A DNA stretch of 64,000 nt from Sphingomonas sp. Root241 (GCF_001428865.1 NZ_LMIV01000002.1:124001-188000); one strand, 5' to 3'; shown: positions 19,571 through 28,138, counted from the stretch's first letter. The notes: generated by a model from the sequence alone, not told the origin. A program made the numbers and translations.

Positions 19571-20290
19571 ATGCGTTTGGCACGGTGGACGACGTTGATG
19601 GGGCTGGGGGCGATCTGCGCCGCCGGCGCTCTCGTCGCGCCAGCGCTCCAGGCACAGGAAGGCCGCGGCGAGCGCGCTTATGCCAAGCGTGCCGCCACCG
19701 CAGTGCGCGGGGGCATCGGCACTTTCACGCCGGCCGCCGCCGATCCCAAGCTTGCCGCGATCCTCGCGCGCAGCGGCCTGCCCGAGAACGGCTTCCGGTT
19801 CACGCCGTCCGAATCGCGCCGCAGCAGCCGTGCCGTCACCGTGGCGGTTCGGGCGCGCTCGACTCGCACGGCGATCGCCGATCGCAGCCTGGTCGCTGCG
19901 GCCGCGCCGGTCAGCCTCGCGCCGATCGCCTATAATCTCGGCGTCTCGGTCGGCTGGAAGCGCTTCGCGGTCGCAGGCGACGTGACTCGCATCGAGCTTG
20001 CCGCCCAGCCGGGCAGCACTGAACGCGCCAATATCGGCGTCAGCTATACCGGCAGCCGCCTCACCGGCCGCGTTCAGGCCGCTGCCGAGCGTCCGCTGGC
20101 CGACACGCCGGTGCTGATCGGTGACAAGCCCAGCTATTCGATCGACGTCGGCGGAAGCTATTCGCTGACCCGCAACCTCGATGTGACTGCGGGCGTGCGC
20201 TACAAGAGCGAGCAGGACCGCCTGCCCAAGATGACCGACAATCGGCGTGACAGCCAGGCGGTCTATGTGGGCACCGCCTTCCGCTTCTGA
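19571..20290 (+). CDS. predicted outer-membrane beta-barrel-like protein
   Basis: No named family recognised. 239 aa. An N-terminal signal peptide (MRLARWTTLMGLGAICAAGALVAPALQAQ) is followed by an Arg/Ala-rich stretch, then alternating strand-like repeats (ISVGWKRFAVAGDVTRIEL, YSIDVGGSYSLTRNLDVTAGVRYK) and a final ...VYVGTAFRF. A terminal Phe after alternating hydrophobics is the outer-membrane barrel signature. I chose ATG 19571 because GGGG (19561-19564) is 6 nt upstream; ATG 19565 is the alternative. Role unknown. Confidence 0.6.
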   Translation: MRLARWTTLMGLGAICAAGALVAPALQAQEGRGERAYAKRAATAVRGGIGTFTPAAADPKLAAILARSGLPENGFRFTPSESRRSSRAVTVAVRARSTRTAIADRSLVAAAAPVSLAPIAYNLGVSVGWKRFAVAGDVTRIELAAQPGSTERANIGVSYTGSRLTGRVQAAAERPLADTPVLIGDKPSYSIDVGGSYSLTRNLDVTAGVRYKSEQDRLPKMTDNRRDSQAVYVGTAFRF

Positions 20291-20298
20291 GGCGCGTG

Positions 20299-20447
20299 GT
20301 CATCCGGCGAACGCCGGGATCTCGAATATTCCCCGATTCCCTCACCCCCGCGAAAGCGGAGGCTCACCTCGCGACTCCGTCCACAGGCCTTGCCGGTGTA
20401 TTTTGTCGCTCGCTCAGGAGATGGGTCCCGGCTCTCGCGGGGATGAC
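20299..20447. repeat. REP/MITE-like palindromic element B
   Basis: About 149 bp with inverted ends GTCATCC (20299-20305) and GGATGAC (20441-20447). It contains sub-hairpins such as ATCCGGC-GAAC-GCCGGGAT (20302-20320) and GGTCCCGGC...GCGGGGATGAC. It resembles element A after rho and the worn unit at 7899-7920. Its right end runs into the 3' end of the ThiE-like gene, supplying that protein's last residues. Confidence 0.6.
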
Positions 20448-20974
20448 GAAGGCGTGGTCGTCCACGCATCGATCGCCGCCCAACCGTAAATCCCCAAAGG
20501 CTGCAGGCTGGCGGCACGCCGCGCATTCATCCCGCCAAGCGCAATTATCGGCACTGGCAACCCCCGAATCATCAGTCCCAATCGTGCCTGCCCCAGCGAT
20601 CGCGCCCCGGGATGCGATCGCGTCGGGAATACCGGCGACACGAACAGAAGATCGGCGCCTGCGCGCACGCCTGCCATCGCTTCGCGCCGTGAATGCGCCG
20701 GCCATGTCCGCAGACCCGCACCGCGCTGCGCGTGGACTCCCGACTCGCCGCGCGCGAGCCGCTCGGCACCGGCACGAATCAACACCAGCCTGCGCCGTCG
20801 CGCGATTCTTGCCACTTTCGCGAACAGCGCCCGCCGATCGGCCAGTCCGAGCCCATAATGCCGGAACACCACGCCGCCGCCCCGCGGCAATCGTTCGAGC
20901 GCCGTCCATAAAGATTCGTCCATCCGCTCGTCGGTCATCAGCCACAGGTGCGGGAGAGGGTGGCGGGGTCGCAT
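20414..20974 (-). CDS. ThiE/TenI-like thiamine phosphate synthase family protein
   Basis: 186 aa; shows the ThiE-like pattern LWLMTDERMD (start strand), GGVVFRHYGLGLADRRAL, LVLIRAG, GADLLFVSPVFPTRSHPGA (family motif with SPVF.T.SHPG), GLPVPIIALGGMNA and IYGWAAIDAW. True ThiE couples the pyrimidine and thiazole halves of thiamine. Canonical binding residues are partly missing and no other thi genes are near, so a TenI-like role is equally possible. The last ~14 residues come from REP-like element B rather than family sequence. Confidence 0.7.
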   Translation of the reverse strand: MRPRHPLPHLWLMTDERMDESLWTALERLPRGGGVVFRHYGLGLADRRALFAKVARIARRRRLVLIRAGAERLARGESGVHAQRGAGLRTWPAHSRREAMAGVRAGADLLFVSPVFPTRSHPGARSLGQARLGLMIRGLPVPIIALGGMNARRAASLQPLGIYGWAAIDAWTTTPSSSPREPGPIS

Positions 20975-20996
20975 CCGCCCGCCTATAGCGCGCCGC

Positions 20997-21665
20997 ATGT
21001 CCTTGGACGACGCCTCAATCCGGCTCGCTGAAGTCCGCGAGAAGATCGCGCGCGCGGCGCGTATCGCCGGCCGCGAACCCGCCGATGTCGAGCTCATCGC
21101 CATCTCCAAGATGCACGACGTGGCGGCAATCCGCCCGCTGCTCGATGCCGGACAGCGCGTGTTCGGCGAGAACCGCGTTCAGGAGGCCGTGGCCAAATGG
21201 CCCGAGTTGCGCGAGACGACTTCAGGAATCGCGCTCCACCTCGTCGGCCAGCTCCAGTCGAACAAGGCCGAGGAAGCGGTAACGCTGTTCGATGCGATCC
21301 ATTCGGTCGATCGCTCTTCGCTGGTCGAGGCGTTGGCTCGGGCGATGGACAAGGCGGGGAAGCGTCCGCCCTGCTTCGTGCAGGTCAATATCGGGGACGA
21401 GCCCCAAAAGGGTGGCTGCGCGGTCGCCGACTTACCCGTTCTGCTGGCCGAGGCCCGTGCCGCCGATCTCCCGGTAGCCGGCCTGATGTGCGTGCCACCG
21501 CTCGAGCTCGAGCCCGCGCCCTATTTCGCCTTGCTCGCCAAGCTCGCCCGGGATCATGGCATCACCGGTCTCAGCATGGGCATGTCGTCCGATCACGAGA
21601 CGGCGGTGACGATCGGCGCCACCCATGTTCGCGTCGGGACCGCCTTGTTCGGAGCGCGGGCATGA
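20997..21665 (+). CDS. YggS family PLP homeostasis protein
   Basis: PLP-binding protein (PLPBP/COG0325) that buffers pyridoxal phosphate rather than catalysing a known reaction. 222 aa, with the PLP lysine predicted at Lys38 in LIAISKMHD, then GENRVQEAVAKWPEL, HLVGQLQSNKAEEAV, VQVNIGDEPQKGGC and LSMGMSSDHETAVTIGATHVRVGTALFG. A TATAGC box (20984-20989) ends 7 nt before the ATG, suggesting a leaderless mRNA. The stop overlaps the HAD gene start. Confidence 0.93.
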   Translation: MSLDDASIRLAEVREKIARAARIAGREPADVELIAISKMHDVAAIRPLLDAGQRVFGENRVQEAVAKWPELRETTSGIALHLVGQLQSNKAEEAVTLFDAIHSVDRSSLVEALARAMDKAGKRPPCFVQVNIGDEPQKGGCAVADLPVLLAEARAADLPVAGLMCVPPLELEPAPYFALLAKLARDHGITGLSMGMSSDHETAVTIGATHVRVGTALFGARA

Positions 21666-22375
21666 GGTTCGACGATGGCGTGGAAGGGCATCAGCCCCCC
21701 GGGCTGTTGTCCGTACGGTTCGATGCCATCATATTCGATTTCGACGGCGTGCTGCTCGAAAGCGAATATGCGGGAAACCGCCAGATCGCCGAATATCTCA
21801 CCAGCATCGGCCATCCGACCACGCCCGAGGATTCGATGGCTAACTTCATGGGCCTGGCCGGCGCGGATTTCCTCGGGGCGATCGAGACTTGGATCGGCCG
21901 GACGATCCCCGACGACTTTCACGCCGTGCGCGCCGAGGAGGACAGCCGCGTTCTGGAGGAAGGGCTCCCCGCGGTCGCCGGCGCGATCCGCTTTATCGAG
22001 AGCCTTCCCGAAGCGCTTCCTCGCGCGATCGCGTCGTCGAGCAGCAGCGAGTGGATCACACGCCATCTCGATCATCTCGGCGTCCGCGCCGCGTTCGGCG
22101 ACAAGATCTTCAGCGGCCGCGAGCATGTCGAGCGCGGCAAGCCCGAACCCGACGTCTATCTCCACGCCGCCAGGGCGCTCGGCGTCGATATCCATCGCTG
22201 CGTGATCCTCGAGGATTCGCCAGTCGGCGTCACCGGCGCAGTCGCCTCGGGCGCCTGGGTCATCGGCCTATGCGCCGGCAACCACTGTGCGCCCGATCAC
22301 GCCGACCGCCTCCGCGCGCTCGGCGTCCACGCCATCGCCACCGATTTCGAGGAAGTCGCCCGGCTGATCGCCTAG
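21662..22375 (+). CDS. HAD superfamily hydrolase (beta-phosphoglucomutase-like subfamily)
   Basis: 237 aa. HAD motif I FDFDGVLLES carries both catalytic Asp residues. Motif II is the Ser run in AIASSSSSEWI, motif III Lys is in RGKPEPDVYLHAA, and motif IV is VILEDSPVGVTGA. The helical cap between motifs I and II is of the phosphoglucomutase/phosphatase type. Substrate unknown. The start is ATG 21662 (4-nt overlap with yggS); a later GTG before RFDAIIFDFDG is possible. Its TAG shares CTAG with the convergent exonuclease gene. Confidence 0.88.
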   Translation: MRFDDGVEGHQPPGLLSVRFDAIIFDFDGVLLESEYAGNRQIAEYLTSIGHPTTPEDSMANFMGLAGADFLGAIETWIGRTIPDDFHAVRAEEDSRVLEEGLPAVAGAIRFIESLPEALPRAIASSSSSEWITRHLDHLGVRAAFGDKIFSGREHVERGKPEPDVYLHAARALGVDIHRCVILEDSPVGVTGAVASGAWVIGLCAGNHCAPDHADRLRALGVHAIATDFEEVARLIA

Positions 22376-22807
22376 CGATTCTCGCGCGCGAGCAAGTGTG
22401 TGCGCAGCGCTACTGCGTCGTGATAGGCGTTGTGCGGCACCGCGCTGCAGGTTCGAATCGAACCCGAACGCGTCGCACAACTCAAAGCGTATCCGATCGA
22501 TATTGTGGCGGCGACCGGGGCCAGCGATCAGCGCCATGGATGCGTGCGCTATGTCTTCCGGCCAGTCGGCGACCAGCAAAGGGTCGGGATCGTCGCTCAG
22601 ATAGTGCGCCAGGCCATAGCCCAGTTCCTCGCGTGAGACCGGGACCGTGCCGAGCACCGGCAACACGTGCGTCGCCACCCACTCCGTCGGCCGCGTACAT
22701 TCCAGTGCTTCGTAAAAGGGCGCCGCGCCCTCCAACTCGGGCACAAGTGCAAGCGAGATCAGCGCTCCGCCAAAGCCGTTGAACTCGGTGTCGAGGAAAT
22801 AACGCAT
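22372..22807 (-). pseudogene. 3'-5' exoribonuclease-like gene with a single-base frameshift
   Basis: The N-terminal frame reads MRYFLDTEFNGFGGALISLALVP (DEDD exonuclease motif I, Asp6/Glu8) and VADWPEDIAH (motif II-type Asp). After CDAFGFDSN the frame loses sense, but shifting by one base restores CSAVPHNAYHDAVALR, which holds the third motif (His...Asp), and ends at a TAG (22374-22372) that shares CTAG with the HAD gene. The break is at the GG pair 22450-22451, as if one base had been inserted. Unshifted, translation would run on into 22268 antisense to the HAD gene, without motif III. It could be a true pseudogene or a sequencing error. It overlaps the ribA stop by 1 nt. Confidence 0.75.
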
Positions 22808-23865
22808 CAGAGCTGGTGCCCGGTGCGATCGCGCTTGGTGGCTAGATAGCGCTCGTTGTGCGGGTTGGGCGGCAGCTTGTGCGCCACCCGCTCGGCGATC
22901 GTGATCCCCGAAGCCTGCAGCGCCGCCACCTTGTCGGGATTGTTGGTGAGCAGCCGTACCGTTTTCTGGCCGAGCAGCTTCAGCATCCGTCCCGCCACTG
23001 CGAAATTGCGGGCATCCACGGCGAAACCCAGCCGGGTATTGGCGTCGACCGTGTCGAAGCCCTGATCCTGCAGCGCATAAGCTCTGAGCTTGTTGATCAG
23101 CCCGATGCCGCGGCCTTCCTGGCGCAGATAGAGCAGGATGCCCCAGCCGCTCGCCTCGATCGCGGCGATGGCGGCCTTGAGCTGCGGCCCGCAATCGCAT
23201 TTGAGGCTGCCGAGCACGTCTCCGGTCAGGCATTCGCTGTGGAGGCGGACCAGGGGGAGATTGCCGTTTGGTTGCCCGATCAGCAGGGCGACATGCTCGC
23301 CGGGCATCTCATCGGTGCGGAAAGCGACGATCTCGGTGTCTTCGGCACCCTCGACCGGAAGCCGTGCGCGGCCGACGATGTGCAGTCGGTCGGCATCCTC
23401 ATGCCCGTCGATATCGGCGGGGGTGATCGCCTCGTCGGCATCGCCGGTGATCGCGAAGAACGCCGGCAGCAGCCCTGCCACGCGCGCCAACCGCAGCGCA
23501 GCCGCCGCCGCGTCGGGTGCGTCTATGCAGATCGCCCGGAATGGCCCCTTGAGCGGAGTTGCGAGATCGAGCTGCGGATCGGCCAACGCTGTCGCGGTAT
23601 CGAAATCGAGCCAGGGCACGCGTTCGACCAGCACCGGCCCGTCGGGCGCCGCCGCCTCGCGCTGGTTCGCCAGCTTGAGCGTCGCCGCTCGGCCGGCCGA
23701 GAGCAGAATCGGCGCCACGCCATCGGGATCGAATGCCTTCAGTCGTTCGGCATCGGCCGTCTCGATCGCGAGCAGCTTCAGCGTGCCTTCCGCCCCGCGA
23801 ATCGCCACCGGCCAGCCGCGACGCAGCGCGTCCACCACTCGGGCGACGGCGCGCGGATCGGTCAA
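22807..23865 (-). CDS. ribA: GTP cyclohydrolase II (with N-terminal RibB-like remnant domain)
   Basis: Makes the first riboflavin-pathway pyrimidine from GTP. The C-terminal half is a clear RibA: RLHSECLTGDVLGSLKCDCGPQL holds the three zinc Cys, RQEGRGIGLINKLRAY follows, and DTVDANTRLGFAVDARNFAVA and RLLTNNPDK close it. The first ~150 residues resemble a fused DHBP-synthase position but lack recognisable catalytic motifs. The start TTG (23865-23863) overlaps the xth stop by 4 nt and gives MTDPRAVARVVDALRRGWPV; no ATG is better placed. 352 aa. Confidence 0.92.
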   Translation of the reverse strand: MTDPRAVARVVDALRRGWPVAIRGAEGTLKLLAIETADAERLKAFDPDGVAPILLSAGRAATLKLANQREAAAPDGPVLVERVPWLDFDTATALADPQLDLATPLKGPFRAICIDAPDAAAAALRLARVAGLLPAFFAITGDADEAITPADIDGHEDADRLHIVGRARLPVEGAEDTEIVAFRTDEMPGEHVALLIGQPNGNLPLVRLHSECLTGDVLGSLKCDCGPQLKAAIAAIEASGWGILLYLRQEGRGIGLINKLRAYALQDQGFDTVDANTRLGFAVDARNFAVAGRMLKLLGQKTVRLLTNNPDKVAALQASGITIAERVAHKLPPNPHNERYLATKRDRTGHQL

Positions 23866-24644
23866 AAGTCGAACTCGGTGATGATCGGCACATGGTCCGA
23901 CGGCTTGAGCCAGGAACGGCACGGCTCGCACACCTTGTGGGTCGTCGCCTTGTCGGCGACCTCGCGGCTCGCCCACATATGATCGAGTCGGCGCCCGCGA
24001 TCATTGGCGGTCCAGTCCTTCGAACGATAGCTCCACCAGGTGAAGCAGCGTTCGGGCGCGGGAATGAAGCGGCGGCCGAGATCCACCCAGTCATGCGCCG
24101 CCTGCAGCCGTCCCAGCGCCTCGACTTCGATCGGCGTATGGCTGACCACGTCGAGCAATTGCTTGTGGCTCCACACATCGCATTCGAGCGGGGCGATGTT
24201 GAAGTCGCCGGTCAGGATCGACGGCACGTTCAGCGTCTCGGACCAGCGCGTCATCCGTTCGACGAAATCGAGCTTCTGGCCGAATTTGGGATTTACCTCG
24301 CGGTTCGGGATATCGCCGCCCGCCGGGACATAGACATTCTCGAGCCGCACGCCGTTGGGGAGCCGCACGCCGACATGCCGCGCTTCCTGATTGGCCTGCC
24401 AGTCGAAGCGGTCGTCCTCGGCCACCGGGACGCGGCTGATGATCGCCACGCCGTGGTGCATCCGCTGGCCGTGCTTGATGACGTGATCATAGCCGAGTGC
24501 GCGGAACGGGGCCTCGGGGAAGTCGCCGTCGATGACCTTGGTTTCCTGCAGGCAGAGAATGTCGGGCATCTCCTCGCGCAGGAACTGCTCGACGATCTCG
24601 ATGCGGAAGCGGACGGAGTTGATGTTCCAGGAGGCGATCTTCAT
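23862..24644 (-). CDS. xth: exodeoxyribonuclease III (AP endonuclease)
   Basis: Base-excision-repair nuclease that cuts at abasic sites. The start is the ATG of MKIASWNINSVRFR. Motifs: LCLQETKV with the metal Glu, NVYVPAGG, LTGDFNIAP with catalytic Asp-Asn, LDHMWAS, and a final SDHVPI with the catalytic His. 260 aa. Co-translated with ribA by a 4-nt overlap. The 232-bp gap upstream carries a terminator and a likely small RNA. Confidence 0.94.
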   Translation of the reverse strand: MKIASWNINSVRFRIEIVEQFLREEMPDILCLQETKVIDGDFPEAPFRALGYDHVIKHGQRMHHGVAIISRVPVAEDDRFDWQANQEARHVGVRLPNGVRLENVYVPAGGDIPNREVNPKFGQKLDFVERMTRWSETLNVPSILTGDFNIAPLECDVWSHKQLLDVVSHTPIEVEALGRLQAAHDWVDLGRRFIPAPERCFTWWSYRSKDWTANDRGRRLDHMWASREVADKATTHKVCEPCRSWLKPSDHVPIITEFDF

Positions 24645-24695
24645 CGGGGGCGATGTAGAGTCTCCTGTCGTCCGGCACCAGCCCGGCACCTTTTC

Positions 24696-24724
24696 CAAAA
24701 AGGAAAGGCCCCCGCTCCGGGGGC
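24696..24724 (-). terminator. rho-independent terminator downstream of lolA / small RNA
   Basis: On the minus strand GCCCCCG (24724-24718), loop GAG, CGGGGGC (24714-24708), followed by CTTTCCTTTTT down to 24696. This is the clearest intrinsic terminator in the window. It ends transcription entering from lolA or from a separate small RNA, before xth. Confidence 0.85.
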
Positions 24725-24825
24725 AATGGAGCGAGGGCCGACCTAGCGTTCGTCACGCAGGCGGGAAATGGTTCGATCCCGAGCAACAGGGGGAAAATCT
24801 CGGGTACCGCCCCACATCCGCAATT
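24697..24825 (-). ncRNA. candidate small RNA between lolA and xth
   Basis: The 232-bp non-coding gap has an sRNA-like layout on the minus strand. CCCGAG (24804-24799) pairs with CTCGGG (24783-24778) and displays a pyrimidine-rich loop, ATTTTCCCCCTGTTG. A spacer with a second C-rich stretch (ATTTCCCGCC) follows, then the strong terminator at 24724-24696. C-rich loops of this kind can bind Shine-Dalgarno sequences. The 5' end is a guess (TTGAGG at about 24843-24838 could be a -35 box). It may instead be a processed lolA 3' UTR. Confidence 0.4.
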
Positions 24826-24876
24826 TGGTTTCTAATGGCCTCAACCTGTCGCCAGCATGAACGATGTTCAGAAAAC

Positions 24877-25491
24877 TCAGCGATTCCGCGGGCCTTGGCT
24901 CCGTGGGTCGTTCCAACGGAACACTCCGTCGGACACGTTGCCGTTGAGCTGCTGATTGGTGAGACGAATCGTCGTGCGGTTGTTCTGCGAGTCGAGCGCC
25001 ACCCAGCCCTGGAGGATCAGCCCCGCCGGCCCGGCCGCGTTCTTCTGGAAGATCATCGTGATGCGGCCATATTCGGGATGCGCTTTGTCATGCACTTCGA
25101 TCGAGACCACCCGCGGATCGCTCGTCGGGTTGAGCTTGGCGAATTTGGTGATGTCGCGCTTGGGGTTGAGCAGAACCGCGAGCGGCGAATTGCCGATCGG
25201 CCAGCGATTAACCTGCCGCACCTGATAGTCGATGAAATAGAGGCTGCGCCCGTCGGCGACGATCAGCTGGGGCACGCCCTTTTGATACTGGAAGCGGATC
25301 TTGCCGGGGCGCTTGAGCGTCATCGTGCCGGTCAGCACCCGGCCGTTACGATCGGTCTGGCTGAAGTTCGCGGTCATGCTCGAAACGCCGGCGAGGTGCT
25401 GCTGCACCTGGGCGAGCTCGCCCGCGACGGGCGCGGCGGCGATCAGCGCGGGGGCGGCGAACAGCGTGAGGGCCAGGGGTCGTGCAAACAC
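24877..25491 (-). CDS. lolA: outer-membrane lipoprotein carrier protein LolA
   Basis: Periplasmic chaperone carrying lipoproteins from LolCDE to the outer membrane. 204 aa from GTG 25491: signal peptide VFARPLALTLFAAPALIAAAPVAG, then QQHLAGVSSMTANFSQTDRNGRVLTGTMTLKRPGKIRFQY, the typical LolA N-terminal strands, and DYQVRQVNRWPIGNSPLAVLL. GGAG lies about 9 nt before the GTG; an in-frame ATG further upstream (25569) would put extra residues before the signal. Next to ftsK, as in other alphaproteobacteria. Confidence 0.9.
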   Translation of the reverse strand: MFARPLALTLFAAPALIAAAPVAGELAQVQQHLAGVSSMTANFSQTDRNGRVLTGTMTLKRPGKIRFQYQKGVPQLIVADGRSLYFIDYQVRQVNRWPIGNSPLAVLLNPKRDITKFAKLNPTSDPRVVSIEVHDKAHPEYGRITMIFQKNAAGPAGLILQGWVALDSQNNRTTIRLTNQQLNGNVSDGVFRWNDPRSQGPRNR

Positions 25492-25576
25492 GTCTATCTT
25501 CTCCGAATGCTTTGGCTGGACCGCTACGAGGCGCGGTTTGAATGCCCCCTGAACCCCCATGCTCCCCAAACGATCC

Positions 25577-27892
25577 TCAGAGCGGCCGCCCGTCGGTGTC
25601 CATCAGCACTTCGCGGCGGCCGACATGGTCGGGGCGCGAGACCAGCCCGTCCTTCTCCATCCGCTCGACCAGCCGCGCCGCCGAGTTGTAGCCGACGCGC
25701 AATTGGCGCTGAAGCCATGACGTCGACGCCTTCTGGCTCTCGGCGACGAGCTGGGTGGCACGCCGATAGAGCTGGTCCTCGGGCGAATCGTCGCCATCGG
25801 GGCTGCCTTCCAGGGCGAAGCCGCCATCCTCGGGTTCCTCGGTAACCGCGGTGATGTAATCGGGGGCTCCCTGCGCGCGCCAGAAATCGGCGACCGCCTG
25901 AACTTCCTCGTCGCTGACAAAGGGGCCGTGGACGCGGACGATCTGCTTGCCGCCGGGCATGTAGAGCATGTCGCCCTTGCCGAGCAGCTGCTCGGCGCCC
26001 TGCTCGCCGAGGATGGTGCGCGAATCGATCTTCGACGTGACGTGGAAGCTGATCCGGGTCGGCAGATTCGCCTTGATCACGCCGGTGATGACATCGACCG
26101 AGGGGCGCTGGGTCGCCATGATCAAGTGGATGCCCGCCGCCCGCGCCTTTTGCGCGAGGCGCTGAATCAGGAATTCGACTTCCTTGCCCGCGGTCATCAT
26201 CAGATCGGCGAGCTCGTCGACGATCACCACGATCTGCGGCAGCGGCTGAAGGTCGAGCGTCTCCTCCTCGTAGATCGGCCGCCCGGTATCGGGATCATAG
26301 CCGACCTGGACTTTCCGCCCGAGCTTCTGCCCCTTGGCCTTGGCCTGCCTCACCTTGTCGTTGAAGCTGGCCAAGCTGCGGACATTGACCGACGCCATCA
26401 TCCGATAGCGGTCCTCCATCTGCTCCACCGCCCATTTGAGCGCGCGTACCGCCTTGGGCGGATCGGTCACGACGTCGGCGAGCAGATGCGGGATGTCCTT
26501 GTAGATGCTGAGTTCGAGCATCTTGGGATCGATCATGATCATCCGGCACTGGTCCGGCGTCAGCCGGTAGAGCAAGGACAGGATCATCGCATTGAGGCCG
26601 ACCGACTTGCCCGAACCGGTGGTGCCGGCGACGAGCAGATGCGGCATCGGTGCCAAATCGCCGATCACCGGATCGCCGGCGATGTTCTTGCCCAGCACCA
26701 AAGGCAAGGTCGCGCCCTGCGCCTCGAATGCCTCGCTGCCGATCAGTTCGTGCAGGTTGACCGATTCGCGCTTCACGTTGGGCAGTTCGATGCCGATCAC
26801 GCTGCGGCCGGGGATCGTCGCGACGCGTGCCGAGATCGCGCTCATGTTGCGCGCGATGTCGTCGGCGAGCTGGATCACGCGACTGGCCTTGATCCCCGCG
26901 GCCGGCTCGAGTTCGTACATCGTGACCACCGGGCCGGGCTTCACCTCGACGATCTGGCCCTTCACATTGAAGTCGTCGAGCACGCTTTCGAGCAGCCGCG
27001 CGTTGCGCTCGAGCGCGAGCTTGTCGATTCCCGGATTCTGGTTCGGCGGCGCAGCCTTGAGCAGGTCGAGCGGCGGCAGCTTGTAGCTGTCCTTGAAGTC
27101 GAGACTGCTCTGCACCGGCGGCTTGGGCTTGGCGGGCGAGGGACTGAGGCTCGGCTCGGCGATCACCGGGCCGGGGCGATTGTCGGGCACCACCAACTTC
27201 CGCGGTTCGCGGGCTTCGCGCGATTCCCGTGCCTCGCGCAGCTCCTGCGGATCGGGTCCGCGCAGCAGCGGCGTCTTTGGAGGTCCGAACAGCCGGGGCA
27301 TGCCGATTCCGCCACGCTCTGGCAGCGTGAAATCGAGGCTGCGCCACCAGATCCACAAACCCGCGAGCCCGAAGACGAGCCCGAGGCCGCGCCCGATCCA
27401 GAAGATCAGCACCGGATCGCCGATGAAGCCGATCATCCAGTTGAACAGCCCGGCGATCGACAGCCCGACCACGCCGCCCCAGCCGCCGACCAGCCACAAG
27501 ACCGAATCGCTCGAAAAGAAAGTGAGCGACGTCGCCATCAGCACCACGCCGATCGCGACGCCACGAAGCATCTTCTTCCAGTCGCCCAGCGGCCGATCGA
27601 GCCACAGCCGGTTGGTGATGATCAGGCCCGCGGGCGCGATCAGCGCGACCGGCAAGCCGAGCGTGGCGAGCAGCAGATCGGCGATCCAGGCGCCAGGCAG
27701 GCCCAGCAAGTTGCGCGCGGGCCCGCCTGACGCGGTGTTCAGCGACGGATCCTGCGAATTATAAGTGAGCAGCGCCAGCACGACGCCGACCGTCACGAGG
27801 AACAACAGGGTTCCGACGATCAGCGCGCTGCTGCGGCGCACGCCTGCCTTCATCGTGTCGCGCAACAGCGACGGTTGTGCCCGGGACGCCAT
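25577..27892 (-). CDS. ftsK: DNA translocase FtsK
   Basis: Septal DNA pump that clears chromosome dimers and dif sites at division. 771 aa. The N-terminus has four membrane segments (roughly residues 18-40, 60-85, 95-115 and 125-170), then a Pro/Arg-rich linker. The motor has Walker A AGTTGSGKSVGLN near residue 425 and Walker B IVVIVDELADLMM. The gamma winged helix is QLVAESQKASTSWLQRQLRVGYNSAARLVERME. The start is the ATG of MASRAQPSLLRD with GGAG 8 nt upstream. Confidence 0.96.
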   Translation of the reverse strand: MASRAQPSLLRDTMKAGVRRSSALIVGTLLFLVTVGVVLALLTYNSQDPSLNTASGGPARNLLGLPGAWIADLLLATLGLPVALIAPAGLIITNRLWLDRPLGDWKKMLRGVAIGVVLMATSLTFFSSDSVLWLVGGWGGVVGLSIAGLFNWMIGFIGDPVLIFWIGRGLGLVFGLAGLWIWWRSLDFTLPERGGIGMPRLFGPPKTPLLRGPDPQELREARESREAREPRKLVVPDNRPGPVIAEPSLSPSPAKPKPPVQSSLDFKDSYKLPPLDLLKAAPPNQNPGIDKLALERNARLLESVLDDFNVKGQIVEVKPGPVVTMYELEPAAGIKASRVIQLADDIARNMSAISARVATIPGRSVIGIELPNVKRESVNLHELIGSEAFEAQGATLPLVLGKNIAGDPVIGDLAPMPHLLVAGTTGSGKSVGLNAMILSLLYRLTPDQCRMIMIDPKMLELSIYKDIPHLLADVVTDPPKAVRALKWAVEQMEDRYRMMASVNVRSLASFNDKVRQAKAKGQKLGRKVQVGYDPDTGRPIYEEETLDLQPLPQIVVIVDELADLMMTAGKEVEFLIQRLAQKARAAGIHLIMATQRPSVDVITGVIKANLPTRISFHVTSKIDSRTILGEQGAEQLLGKGDMLYMPGGKQIVRVHGPFVSDEEVQAVADFWRAQGAPDYITAVTEEPEDGGFALEGSPDGDDSPEDQLYRRATQLVAESQKASTSWLQRQLRVGYNSAARLVERMEKDGLVSRPDHVGRREVLMDTDGRPL

Positions 27893-28103
27893 GGCCCGTT
27901 CTCCAAAAATTTCAGGGGGTGCAAACCGAATCATCGCCGTTGACGAGTCCGCCGTCAAGCCGCGTGCACCAGGCCCTTAAATTGACTCACTTGGCGGAAA
28001 CGCAATCAATCACGCAACTTTATTACCCGTAAAACGAAAGGCAGCAGGGCGAGCGACTCCATATTTGCGGAACAATAGCAGAACAGGAACGTGTAGGAAA
28101 GCA

Positions 28104-28131
28104 TTGTCGCGCGAAGGGCGCAGCGTTAGGG
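28104..28131 (+). promoter_or_regulatory. candidate promoter of the UbiH-type gene (leaderless type)
   Basis: TTGTCG (28104-28109), a 16-nt spacer and TTAGGG (28126-28131), ending 7 nt before the ATG at 28139. The rest of the 246-bp ftsK/ubiH divergent gap shows no open reading frame; a TTGACT (27979) may belong to another promoter. Confidence 0.35.
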
Positions 28132-28138
28132 CAGGCGC

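Noticed and set aside
22268..22807. Exonuclease-like protein read without a frameshift (179 aa)
   Set aside because: The C-terminal 60 residues would be antisense to the HAD gene and lack the third motif, while the shifted frame restores it and ends at a neat shared stop.
25928..27730. 600-codon open frame on the plus strand opposite ftsK
   Set aside because: It mirrors the coding frame of a secure ftsK gene; long antisense frames are expected in GC-rich DNA, and the translation is Arg/Asp/His-rich with no domain.
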